Part shown: positions 24,301 through 31,575 of the stretch, one piece after another
How positions within the stretch are numbered: position 1 is the first letter of the stretch
Layout of the letters: the number at the start of each line of letters is the position of its first letter
Source of the DNA: Streptomyces caeruleatus
Lineage (GTDB): Bacteria > Actinomycetota > Actinomycetes > Streptomycetales > Streptomycetaceae
Direction: 5' to 3'
DNA length: 64,000 nt
NCBI RefSeq assembly: GCF_001514235.1
Contig: NZ_KQ948926.1
Location: 677,861 to 741,860 of the forward strand
The notes under the pieces: generated by a model
The model's database searches: none
Told to the model about the DNA's origin: nothing
Seen by the model: the letters and a program-made list of their open reading frames with translations, nothing else
Translations under genes and position numbers: made by a program

Positions 24301-24672
24301 GCCCAGCCGGTCGGCCGGTCCGCCGCGCACGTCGCTCCCCGGACGCCGCTGGAGCGGGCCGTCGCCGGGATCTGGGCGGAGGTGCTGCAGACCGAACAGG
24401 TCGGCCTGCGCGACGACTTCTTCGAGCTGGGCGGCAACTCCTTGGGCGTCACCCAGATCGCCTACGCGCTCAGCGACCATCTGCGGCTGGACGTGTCGCT
24501 GCGCGACCTGTTCGACGCGAGCACCGTCGAGGGACAGGCGGCCCTGGCCGCATCCGCGGGCGAGGCCGCCGGGATCGACGCCACCGCGATCGCCGAGATC
24601 TACCTCCAGGTCCGCGCCCTGGACGCGACGCAGACCCATGACCTGCTCGACACCCTTGAGGAGAAGCACTGA
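21355..24672 (+). CDS. Nonribosomal peptide synthetase, C-A-PCP (Ser/Cys-clade adenylation domain)
   Basis: About 1105 aa. TTG 21355 is chosen because GGAGACGG lies just upstream; in-frame ATG 21292 and GTG 21343 are alternatives. The C domain (about 1-440) has HHLVSDM near residue 132. The A domain (about 460-985) has [11 protein letters not shown] near 623, LGGDWVPVPLPDRA and MGGATEASIHS, features of the Cys/Ser-like clade. YRTGDL, GFRIELGEID and NGKVDR are intact. The PCP has ELGGNSL (Ser about 1028). The by-eye code is D-M-Y-N-F-G-M-I-H-K, similar to but not the same as the cysteine code. The next gene is a serine hydroxymethyltransferase-like enzyme, so an alpha-methylserine-like substrate is an attractive inference. 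The C domain is not of heterocyclisation (Cy) type. Confidence 0.93.
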   Translation: MQTSQPTIFPMASAQERLWIVERLTPGTSAYNIPLAVRLRGPLDRDALHRALQHVLDRHEALRTRFTQIDGQAVQVVDESVALELPVTDVPEEELAGHVAVAASRPFDLAAGPLLRTSLLRLGPEDHVLTVTLHHLVSDMWSCGILMQEVGSAYAALTAGRAVELPELDVHYPDFSVWQRERLAGDETEGLLAYWRERMADAPQLLELPLDRPRPAVQSLRGAQVQVALSSELSAAVAELSRTSGATPFMTLLAAFQLLLSTYSGQRDIVVSTGVATRTPETEGVIGCFINTVLLRTSTAGDPTFAELLDRVKATTVEALEHQELPFQRLVDELQPQRDLSVNPLTQVLFLLQNAPEPALRLPGLDASAEGVERGGAQCDLNIQLRHVDGEFTGFVEYAADLFDEATIRRMWDHYTVLLTAATTYADRRVSALPYLTDDEVTRAVAEWNATAAEEPGGCLHELFERQVRERPEARALAWSGGEISYAALDARADRLARVLRGAGIGPDVPVAICLDRSVALATAVLGVLKAGGAYVPLDAGYPAERLAFMLADSRPAVLLTDAGHLERLPVDPATGRVSGVGDDTAVRVVLIDPASGEVPQSEPVEEVAEGPAAVPADLAYVIYTSGSTGRPKGVAVTHRGAANNIADLNRGRSVGPGDSVLSLSSLSFDMSVYELLGMLAAGGTTVLPDADAAKDPRHWADLVERYGVTVWNSAPALLDALVDSYGDTRPARPTLRVAFLGGDWVPVPLPDRARALFPDLDVIVMGGATEASIHSILQRVTETGADWVHIPYGRPMANQQALIVDADLRPVPVGVPGELCLGGIGLARGYLNRPALTAERFLPHPYAGVFPGVPEGARLYRTGDLARYGQDGTIHLIGRLDHQVKVRGFRIELGEIDAALGRHPDLAEAVTVVRSDEAGHGVGLTAYVVPAEGAAPSVGELRKHLSATLPDHMVPDAFAVLDALPLSANGKVDRRALARTEAQPVGRSAAHVAPRTPLERAVAGIWAEVLQTEQVGLRDDFFELGGNSLGVTQIAYALSDHLRLDVSLRDLFDASTVEGQAALAASAGEAAGIDATAIAEIYLQVRALDATQTHDLLDTLEEKH

Positions 24673-26054
24673 TGACGGCGGGTCTGTTCGACCGGACGCT
24701 GTACCACGGCGCGCGCCTGCTGGCCGAGCGCGATCCGGACCTGTACGACCTGCTGGAGCGCGAGCAGTTGCGCCAGCAGCAGACCCTCGCCATGGTGGCG
24801 GCGGCGAGCACGGCCGACCCGTCCGTCCTGGCCTGCGAGGCCAGCGCGACGAGCAACGTGACCACCGAGGGCTACCCCGGCGCGCGCTATCACGCCGGCT
24901 GCGAACTCGTCGACGAGGTGGAACGGCTGGCGGTGCGCCGGGCCAAGGAGGCCTTCGGCGCCCAGCACGCCAACGTGCAGCCGCACTCGGGCTCGACGGC
25001 GAACCAGGTCGTGCTGTGCAGCCTGCTGTCGCCCGGCGACGTGGTCCTCGGCATGGACCTCAAGGCGGGCGGCCATCTCACCCACGGCGCCTCGGCGTCG
25101 ATGAGCGGCCGGTTCTTCACACCGGTCCGCTACGGCCTCGACGAGCGGGGTCTGATCGACTACGACGGCATGACGGAGCTGGCCCGCCGGCACCGGCCCC
25201 GGCTGATCTTCTGCGGTGCCAGCTCCTACCCGCGCACCGTCGACTTCCGGCGTTTCCGCGCGGTCGCCGACGAGGTCGGGGCCTATCTGGTGGCCGACAT
25301 CTCGCACATCGCGGGGCTGGTCGCGGCCGGTGAGCACCCGAGCCCGGTCGACGTCGCCCATGTGACGACGACCAGCACCTACAAACAGCTCTACGGCCCC
25401 CGCGGCGGCCTGATCCTGCTCGGCCGCGACGCCGAGACGCGCACCGCCTCGGGCCGGACCCTGCGCGCGACGCTGGAGGACGCCGTCTTCCCCTACCTCC
25501 AGGGCACCCCGCGGCTCAACACCGTCGCCGCCAAGGCCCGCGCGCTGGCCGAGCTGACCACGCCCGCGTTCCGGGAGCGCGCCGAGCGCATCGTCGCCAC
25601 GGCGCGGGCGCTGGCGAAGGAGCTGGACAGCCACGGCCACCGGGTGCTGACCGGCGGCACGGACACCCACATGGTGCTGCTCGACGTCGGCTGCCGCGGG
25701 CTGACCGGCCGTATCGCCGAACGCGCCCTGGAGAGCTGCGGCATCGTCGTCAACAAGAACAGCATCCCCGGCGACCCGCACGGCCCGCGCGTCACCAGCG
25801 GCGTCCGCCTCGGTACGAACGTGCTGGCGCTGCGCGGCATGGGGGTCGCCGAGATGGCGGAGTGCGCCGACCTGGTCCACACGGTCCTGGCCGCCGTACG
25901 CCCGTCGGGCGACCGCGACTACGAGCTGGACGAGGCGGTCCGCGGCGCGGTGGCGTCCCGGGCGCGTGCCCTGTGCGACCGCTTCCCGCTGCCGGACCAT
26001 CCGCTCCCGGACCCCTCGCTGCCCACGCCCGCCGCGCCGGTGCCGGCGGCCTGA
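24672..26054 (+). CDS. Serine hydroxymethyltransferase-family PLP enzyme (cluster-specific)
   Basis: The product is 460 aa; the ATG overlaps the preceding stop by one base. It has the fold-type I SHMT features ECEASATSN-like (ACEASATSNVTTEGYPGARY), NVQPHSGSTAN, ADISHIAGLVAAG and the PLP-lysine motif TSTYKQLYGPRGG (Lys about 238). Housekeeping SHMT usually has THKTLRGPRGG, so a His before the Lys has become Tyr. It sits between two NRPS genes, so it is unlikely to be the housekeeping glyA. Homologues in other Streptomyces NRPS clusters make alpha-methylserine from alanine-type donors (FmoH in the JBIR-34/35 pathway). Making an unusual serine for the adjacent A domain is inference. Confidence 0.88.
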   Translation: MTAGLFDRTLYHGARLLAERDPDLYDLLEREQLRQQQTLAMVAAASTADPSVLACEASATSNVTTEGYPGARYHAGCELVDEVERLAVRRAKEAFGAQHANVQPHSGSTANQVVLCSLLSPGDVVLGMDLKAGGHLTHGASASMSGRFFTPVRYGLDERGLIDYDGMTELARRHRPRLIFCGASSYPRTVDFRRFRAVADEVGAYLVADISHIAGLVAAGEHPSPVDVAHVTTTSTYKQLYGPRGGLILLGRDAETRTASGRTLRATLEDAVFPYLQGTPRLNTVAAKARALAELTTPAFRERAERIVATARALAKELDSHGHRVLTGGTDTHMVLLDVGCRGLTGRIAERALESCGIVVNKNSIPGDPHGPRVTSGVRLGTNVLALRGMGVAEMAECADLVHTVLAAVRPSGDRDYELDEAVRGAVASRARALCDRFPLPDHPLPDPSLPTPAAPVPAA

Positions 26055-26185
26055 TCAGGGGCGGGGTGCCGGACCCGGGGGAGGACCCACTGTCAGGCAC
26101 TCTCCCGATTTCGACTCCCCGCCCGCTTCACGAAGCTGGTTGCCGACGGCCGATCGCAGGCCGCCCGAGCCCGGAAGGAAACCGC

Positions 26186-26953
26186 ATGACCTGGCTGCGC
26201 GATTGGTCGCTGAGTGACGATGTCGCGCTGCGGCTGCTCTGTCTGCACCCCGCAGGCTCGGCGGCGCACGTCTACCGGCGCTGGCCGCGCCTGCTGCCCC
26301 CGGACGTCGGTGTGGTGGCGGCGGAGCTGCCCGGCCACGGCTCCCGGCTCGGCGAGGCGCCGCTGGAGACGATGGACGAGATCCTCAAGCAGCTGTGCGC
26401 TCAGGCCGCCGCGCTGACCGACCGTCCGCTGGTGCTCTTCGGCCACAGCATGGGCGGCACCCTCGCCGCCGAGCTCGCCCGCTGCCTGCGGCGCGAACTG
26501 GGCGTCACCCCGCGGCTGTTGATCGTCGCCGCCTGCGAGGCGCCGCGGCGTGAGCCCCGCCGGGACTACGCCCGCTGGCTGACGGAGGACGGCGTCCTCG
26601 CGTATCTGCACGAGATGGGCGGAACCCCGCCCGAACTCCTCGCCCACAAGGAGTTCCTGGAGATGACCCTGCCGGTCCTGCGGGCCGACCTGACGGTCCT
26701 GGCCGGCCCCCGCCCGGCGGACGACCGCCCGGTGGACTGCCCGGTCCGGCTCTACCTGGGCGAACGGGACGCCACGGTCCGGGAGGACCGGGCCCTCGCC
26801 TGGCGCGAGGAGAGCGACGGCGACTTCGCGGTGCGCCGCTTCGACGGCGGCCACTTCTTCGTCCAGGAGCAGGCGGCCGACGTGGTCGCCCGGGTCCGTG
26901 CCGACGTGGAGCACCTGCGCATGTCCACGGCACACACGGGACGGCCGTCATGA
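26186..26953 (+). CDS. Type II thioesterase (Ser nucleophile)
   Basis: The product is 255 aa; ATG 26186 follows GGAAGGAA. It has the alpha/beta-hydrolase layout of editing thioesterases: LCLHPAGSAAHVYRRW (oxyanion region), AELPGHGSRLGEAP, nucleophile elbow FGHSMGGTLAAE (Ser about 88), YLGERDATV, and GGHFF with the catalytic His. Type II thioesterases remove wrong or stalled acyl groups from carrier proteins. Its stop overlaps the next NRPS start as ATGA, so it belongs to the operon. A second thioesterase with a different nucleophile lies downstream. Confidence 0.94.
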   Translation: MTWLRDWSLSDDVALRLLCLHPAGSAAHVYRRWPRLLPPDVGVVAAELPGHGSRLGEAPLETMDEILKQLCAQAAALTDRPLVLFGHSMGGTLAAELARCLRRELGVTPRLLIVAACEAPRREPRRDYARWLTEDGVLAYLHEMGGTPPELLAHKEFLEMTLPVLRADLTVLAGPRPADDRPVDCPVRLYLGERDATVREDRALAWREESDGDFAVRRFDGGHFFVQEQAADVVARVRADVEHLRMSTAHTGRPS

Positions 26954-29900
26954 CGTCCCCCATCAGCACTCAGCCCACTACCAGCCCGACAGAGCGAGAG
27001 GGTGAGGCGCGCATGCGTCCGGCCACACTGACAGCCGAACAGAGGGAGCTGCTCGACCGGCTGGTCGCGCGTCAGCTGCCGTCCGCCGGGGGCGGCCGTA
27101 TCACCCGGTACGAGGGAGACCGCGGCGCGATCCCGCTCTCCCCCGCCCAGCAGCGCATCTGGTTCTTCAACCAGCTGGAGCCCGACGCCGTCTTCTACAA
27201 CGTCTCGGGCGCCGCCCGGCTGAAGGGCCGCCTGGACACCGCCCTGCTGCACCGCTGCCTGAGCGAGATCGTCGAGCGGCACGAGGTGCTGCGTTCCACC
27301 TACCACCAGGTCGACGGCCTGCCCGTGCAGTCCGTGAACCCCTTCGCGGGCCTCGACATCCCCCTGGTCGACCTCACGCATCTGCCCGTCGCCGAGCGCG
27401 AGGCGGCCGCGCAGGCCCACTGCCAGGCCGTCACCGACCAGCCGTTCGACCTCGAACGCGACCTGATGCTGCGGCCCGTGCTGCTGCGGCTGGCCGAGGA
27501 CGAGCACCTGCTGCTGATCGTCCAGCACCACATCGCCACCGACGGCTGGACGATGAACGTCCTCATCCGCGAGCTCGGGGAGCGCTACTCCGCCCGCGTC
27601 CACGGAGTGGAGCCGCGGCTGCCGGAACTGACCGTCCAGTACGGCGACTTCGCGGCCTGGCAGCGCGAGGAGCTGAGCGGCCCGGTCATCGACCGGCAGC
27701 TGGAGTACTGGAAGGAGCAGCTCGCGGAGAACCGGCTGGTCGACCTCGCGACCGGGCTGCCGACCCCGGCCGAGCCGACCTGGCGGGGCAGCACGATCCC
27801 GTACCGCATCGAGCCGGAGACCTTCCGCCGGCTGACCGAGCTCGCCGAGACGGAGCGGGCCACCCCGTTCATGGCGCTGCTCGCCGCGCAGTCCCTGGTG
27901 CTGTCCCGCTGGAGCGGCCAGGACGACATCATCATCGGCTCCGCCGTGGCGGGCCGGCGCCGCGCCGAGCTGGAGCACCTCGCGGGCTGCTTCGTCAACG
28001 AGCTCGTCCTGCGCATGCGCACCACCGGCTCGCCCACCTACCGCGACCTGCTGCGCCAGGCCCGCGAGGTGTGCCTGAAGGCCTACGACCACCAGGACGT
28101 GCCCTTCGAGCGGATCATCGAGGTGATCACCCCGGAGCGCGACACCCGCGCCAAGGTCCCCCTGGTCAGGCACCAGATGGGCTTCGACAACTCGCCCCGC
28201 TGGAGCGTGGAGCTCCCCGAACTGTCCTTCTCCGTCGAGCCCCTGAGCACGAAGACGGCACGGTTCGACATCGAGGTCGACCTGGAGCCCGACGACGACG
28301 ACGGCGTGCGCGGCACCATCTATTTCTCCACCGACGTGTTCACCGAGGACGTCGTGCGCCGCATGATGGACTCCCTGACGACGGTCATCGCCTCCGTCCT
28401 GGAGGCGCCCGACACCCCGGTCCGCTCCCTTCCCGTGATCGGCGACCTCGACTCCGTACGACTGGCCGAGGAGCCCGGCGACACCGCCGCGGAGCCCGCC
28501 GGCGCCGAGGACGGGACGGTCCCCGCGCTGGTCGCCGAGCAGGCGCGGCAGCGGCCCGACGCCGTCGCGGTCCGGCACGGGGCGGAGAGCCTCACCTTCC
28601 GGGCGCTGGACGAGCGGGCCAACCGGCTGTCCTGGCGGCTGCGCGACCTCGGTGTGCTCGACGGCCAGCCCGTGGCGGTCTGCCTGCCGCCCTCACCCCG
28701 GCTGCTCGTCGCGCTGCTGGGTGTCCTCAAGGCCGGCGCCCTGGCCGTGCCGCTCTCCCCGGGCGCTCCCGTGGCCGACCTCAACGACGTCCTGCTGGAC
28801 TGCTCCACGGCGCTCGTCCTCACCGACGGCGCCGGTCCCGACGGGCTCGATCCGATGGTGGAGCCCGTCGACATGGCGGCAGACCTCGGCAGGTGGCCCG
28901 CCGACCGGCCCGCGGCGACGCCCGGCCCTGCGCAGGGCGCGTTCGTCAACTACCGCCCGCCCGTGGACTCCTCGGCGCGCGGCCTGGTCAACACCCACGC
29001 CGGTGTCGTCCACCGGCTGCGTCAGACGGTCCGCGTCACGCGGTCGACCGGTGACCAGGCGGTCCTGACGACCGGTTCCGCGTTCGACCTCGCGCCCTGG
29101 GAGCTGCTGTGGCCGCTCCTCGCGGGTGCCCGTCTGGTCCTGCCCGCCGACGCCACACCCGCGGCTCTCGCCGCGACCGTGCGGTCCGAGTCGGCCGCCG
29201 TGCTGGGCTGCACCCCGTCCACGCTCTCGGCGCTGCTCGACGCGGACGGCCCGCTGCCGTCGCTGCGCCAGGTCGTCTGCACCGGCGAGCGCCCTTGGCC
29301 GGCCCTGGCGGCCCGGCTGCGCGAGGCCGCCCCCGGCGCGTCGCTGCACCTTCGCTCCGGCCGGGCCGACGCGGCCCTGGACATAGTGGTCCAGTCGTTC
29401 AGCGAGCCCGCACCGGGCGCCCTGCCCGTACTGCGGCCCCCGGCCGCGGGCGCCGTGCTGCGCGTGCTGGACGCGGCCGGTCTGCCGGTGCCCGGTGCGC
29501 TGCCGGGCGAACTCTGCGTCGGCGGGGTGCCGTTGCCCGACGGGATCCTGGGCCGGCCCCAGGAACTGCGCCGGCTCGTTGTCGACGACCCGCTGGGCGA
29601 CGGACAGGTGCTGCGCACCGGTCTGCGGGCCCGACGGCTGCCCGACGGCACGCTGGACCTGCTCGCCGAGGAACTGCGCGTCCGCACCCACCCGGTGGAG
29701 ACCGCCGACGTCGAGGCCGTCCTGCACAAGGCGCCCGACATCGACCGCGCCCTGGTCACCGCGCACTCCGGCGACCAGGACGACGCGCCCGACCTGGTCG
29801 CCCATGTCTCCCTGCGGGCCGCCGACGGCTTCGGCGGCGACGGTCAGCGCGCCCTGTTCGAGGAGATCTACGCCGGCCGGGCAGCGGAGGACGACCCCGC

Positions 29901-31575
29901 CCTCAACGTGACCGGCTGGACCAGCCCGCACACCGGCGAGACCCTGACCGCGGCCGAGATGCGCGAGTGGGCCGACACCACGTTCCGCCGCATCATGGCG
30001 CTGCGTCCGGCCAAAGTGCTGGAGATCGGCTGCCGCACCGGCACCCTGCTGTTCCGCCTCGCCCTGCGCTGCGCCGAGTACACCGGCACCGACCTGTCGG
30101 CGCACGCCCTGCGGCACATCCGCGACCACCAGGACTGGCTCGCCAGCAAGGTCGAGGACGTCACCCTGCTGGAGCGTGCCGCGGACGACTTCGAGGGCCT
30201 GCCGGACGACACCTTCGACACGGTCGTCCTCAACGCCCTCGTCCAGCACTTCCCGAGCGCGGAGTACCTGGAGCGGGTGCTGGAGGGCGCGCTGCGGGTG
30301 CTGCGGCCCGGCGGTCACGTCTATCTCGGTTCGGTGCGCAGCCTGCCCCTGGCCGGCGCCCTGCACCTGCCGGGCCGGCTGGAGCAGCTGAAGCCCGAGG
30401 ACCCGGCCGCCCGGCTGCGGGAGGCGCTGGCTGCCCGGACCGGCCAGGAGGAGGAACTCCTGCTGGACCCGCGGTACTTCGGCACGCTGTCCGCGCGGCT
30501 CGCAGGGCTGGGCGAGGTGTATCTGCTGCCGCGGCTCAGCAGGACCCGCAACGAACTGAGCCTGTACCACTACGACGTGGTGCTGCGCGCCCACGACCCG
30601 GCCGCGCCCGCCGCCCCGCCCGCCGGCCCCGCCCTGGACTGGCAGGCGGCCGGGCTCACCGCCCGGTCGCTGGCCGAGCACCTCGCCGAGCAGGCCCCCG
30701 AGCGGCTGCTGGTCGGCTCGGTGCCGGACGCCCGGGTCCACCCCAGGCTGGCCGCCCTGGACGCGCTGCACGAGGGCCGCACCCACACGGTCGCCGACAC
30801 CCTCGCGGCTCTCGCCCCCAGCGCGGCGTCGCCGGGCGGCCCGGTCGACCCCGGCGCCCTGGTGACGGCCGCCGAGAAGGCGGGCTACTCCGCGCTGGTG
30901 CAGTTCGGGCCGCGCGTCGGCGAGTTGGAGCTGTTCCTCAGCCGCACCGGAGCCGACGGCGAGGTGCCCGCGCTGTCGCTGCCGCCGGGCCTGGGCCGAC
31001 CGGCTCCCGGTGCCGAAGCGGGCGACGCCCCGCTCGCCAGCGACCCATCGGGGGTGGCCCGGACCAAGGCCGTCACGTCGGATCTGCGCCGACGGCTCAC
31101 GGAACAGCTGCCCTTCCACGCCGTACCCGCCCATGTGGTGGTCGTGCCGGGCTTCGCCGTGGACGGCGCCGGTCTCGCCGACCGGCACGCCCTGCCCCGC
31201 CCCGACCTGTCCGGGGCGGCGGCCGACGCCCAGCGGGCGCCGAGCACCCCGACGGAGCTCGCGCTGGCCGGCATCTGGACCGAGGCCCTGGGCGTCGACC
31301 GGGTCGGCGTGCACGACGACTTCTTCGCCCTGGGCGGGCACTCCCTGCTCGGCTCGGAGGTCATGGAGCGGGTGCGCGGCGAGTACGAGATCGACGTACC
31401 GCTCAGCCTCCTGTTCGAGTCACCGACCATCGCCGCCATCGCCGCGTTCGTGGACGAGCAGACGGCGAAACCCCGGGAAACTCCCGCCGCCATCCAACGC
31501 GTCGACCGGTCCGCCCTGCGCCGACGCAAGCCGGGAGCCCCGTCGGGCTCCGCCGTCTCCAAGGAGCACTCGTGA
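26950..31575 (+). CDS. NRPS with degenerate adenylation domain: C-A(inactive)-methyltransferase-PCP
   Basis: The product is 1541 aa. Residues about 60-500 are a C domain with HHIATDG near 194. Residues about 525-930 align with an A domain, but its cores are ruined. The A3 site reads NYRPPVDSSARGL instead of YTSGSTGxPKG. A5 (YGPTE) is replaced by LHLRSGRADA. A7 is LRTGLRAR with the Asp lost, and A10 reads DGAGLADRHAL without the catalytic Lys. A methyltransferase is inserted before the last A segment (about 965-1215): VLEIGCRTGTLLFRL near 1023 and VLNALVQHFPSAEYL, of N-methyltransferase type, with Gly replaced by Arg in the SAM loop. The PCP keeps ALGGHSL (Ser about 1463). The PCP must be charged by another A domain. 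Confidence 0.93.
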   Translation: MTSPISTQPTTSPTEREGEARMRPATLTAEQRELLDRLVARQLPSAGGGRITRYEGDRGAIPLSPAQQRIWFFNQLEPDAVFYNVSGAARLKGRLDTALLHRCLSEIVERHEVLRSTYHQVDGLPVQSVNPFAGLDIPLVDLTHLPVAEREAAAQAHCQAVTDQPFDLERDLMLRPVLLRLAEDEHLLLIVQHHIATDGWTMNVLIRELGERYSARVHGVEPRLPELTVQYGDFAAWQREELSGPVIDRQLEYWKEQLAENRLVDLATGLPTPAEPTWRGSTIPYRIEPETFRRLTELAETERATPFMALLAAQSLVLSRWSGQDDIIIGSAVAGRRRAELEHLAGCFVNELVLRMRTTGSPTYRDLLRQAREVCLKAYDHQDVPFERIIEVITPERDTRAKVPLVRHQMGFDNSPRWSVELPELSFSVEPLSTKTARFDIEVDLEPDDDDGVRGTIYFSTDVFTEDVVRRMMDSLTTVIASVLEAPDTPVRSLPVIGDLDSVRLAEEPGDTAAEPAGAEDGTVPALVAEQARQRPDAVAVRHGAESLTFRALDERANRLSWRLRDLGVLDGQPVAVCLPPSPRLLVALLGVLKAGALAVPLSPGAPVADLNDVLLDCSTALVLTDGAGPDGLDPMVEPVDMAADLGRWPADRPAATPGPAQGAFVNYRPPVDSSARGLVNTHAGVVHRLRQTVRVTRSTGDQAVLTTGSAFDLAPWELLWPLLAGARLVLPADATPAALAATVRSESAAVLGCTPSTLSALLDADGPLPSLRQVVCTGERPWPALAARLREAAPGASLHLRSGRADAALDIVVQSFSEPAPGALPVLRPPAAGAVLRVLDAAGLPVPGALPGELCVGGVPLPDGILGRPQELRRLVVDDPLGDGQVLRTGLRARRLPDGTLDLLAEELRVRTHPVETADVEAVLHKAPDIDRALVTAHSGDQDDAPDLVAHVSLRAADGFGGDGQRALFEEIYAGRAAEDDPALNVTGWTSPHTGETLTAAEMREWADTTFRRIMALRPAKVLEIGCRTGTLLFRLALRCAEYTGTDLSAHALRHIRDHQDWLASKVEDVTLLERAADDFEGLPDDTFDTVVLNALVQHFPSAEYLERVLEGALRVLRPGGHVYLGSVRSLPLAGALHLPGRLEQLKPEDPAARLREALAARTGQEEELLLDPRYFGTLSARLAGLGEVYLLPRLSRTRNELSLYHYDVVLRAHDPAAPAAPPAGPALDWQAAGLTARSLAEHLAEQAPERLLVGSVPDARVHPRLAALDALHEGRTHTVADTLAALAPSAASPGGPVDPGALVTAAEKAGYSALVQFGPRVGELELFLSRTGADGEVPALSLPPGLGRPAPGAEAGDAPLASDPSGVARTKAVTSDLRRRLTEQLPFHAVPAHVVVVPGFAVDGAGLADRHALPRPDLSGAAADAQRAPSTPTELALAGIWTEALGVDRVGVHDDFFALGGHSLLGSEVMERVRGEYEIDVPLSLLFESPTIAAIAAFVDEQTAKPRETPAAIQRVDRSALRRRKPGAPSGSAVSKEHS

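Noticed and set aside
24672..26054. Housekeeping glyA
   Set aside because: It is embedded and overlapping within an NRPS operon and has a changed residue before the PLP lysine; a cluster-specific role is more likely.
29109..31571. Upstream extension of the valine A-PCP frame into the previous NRPS
   Set aside because: The extension is the out-of-frame shadow of the methylating NRPS; GTG 31572 with stop overlap is the natural start.
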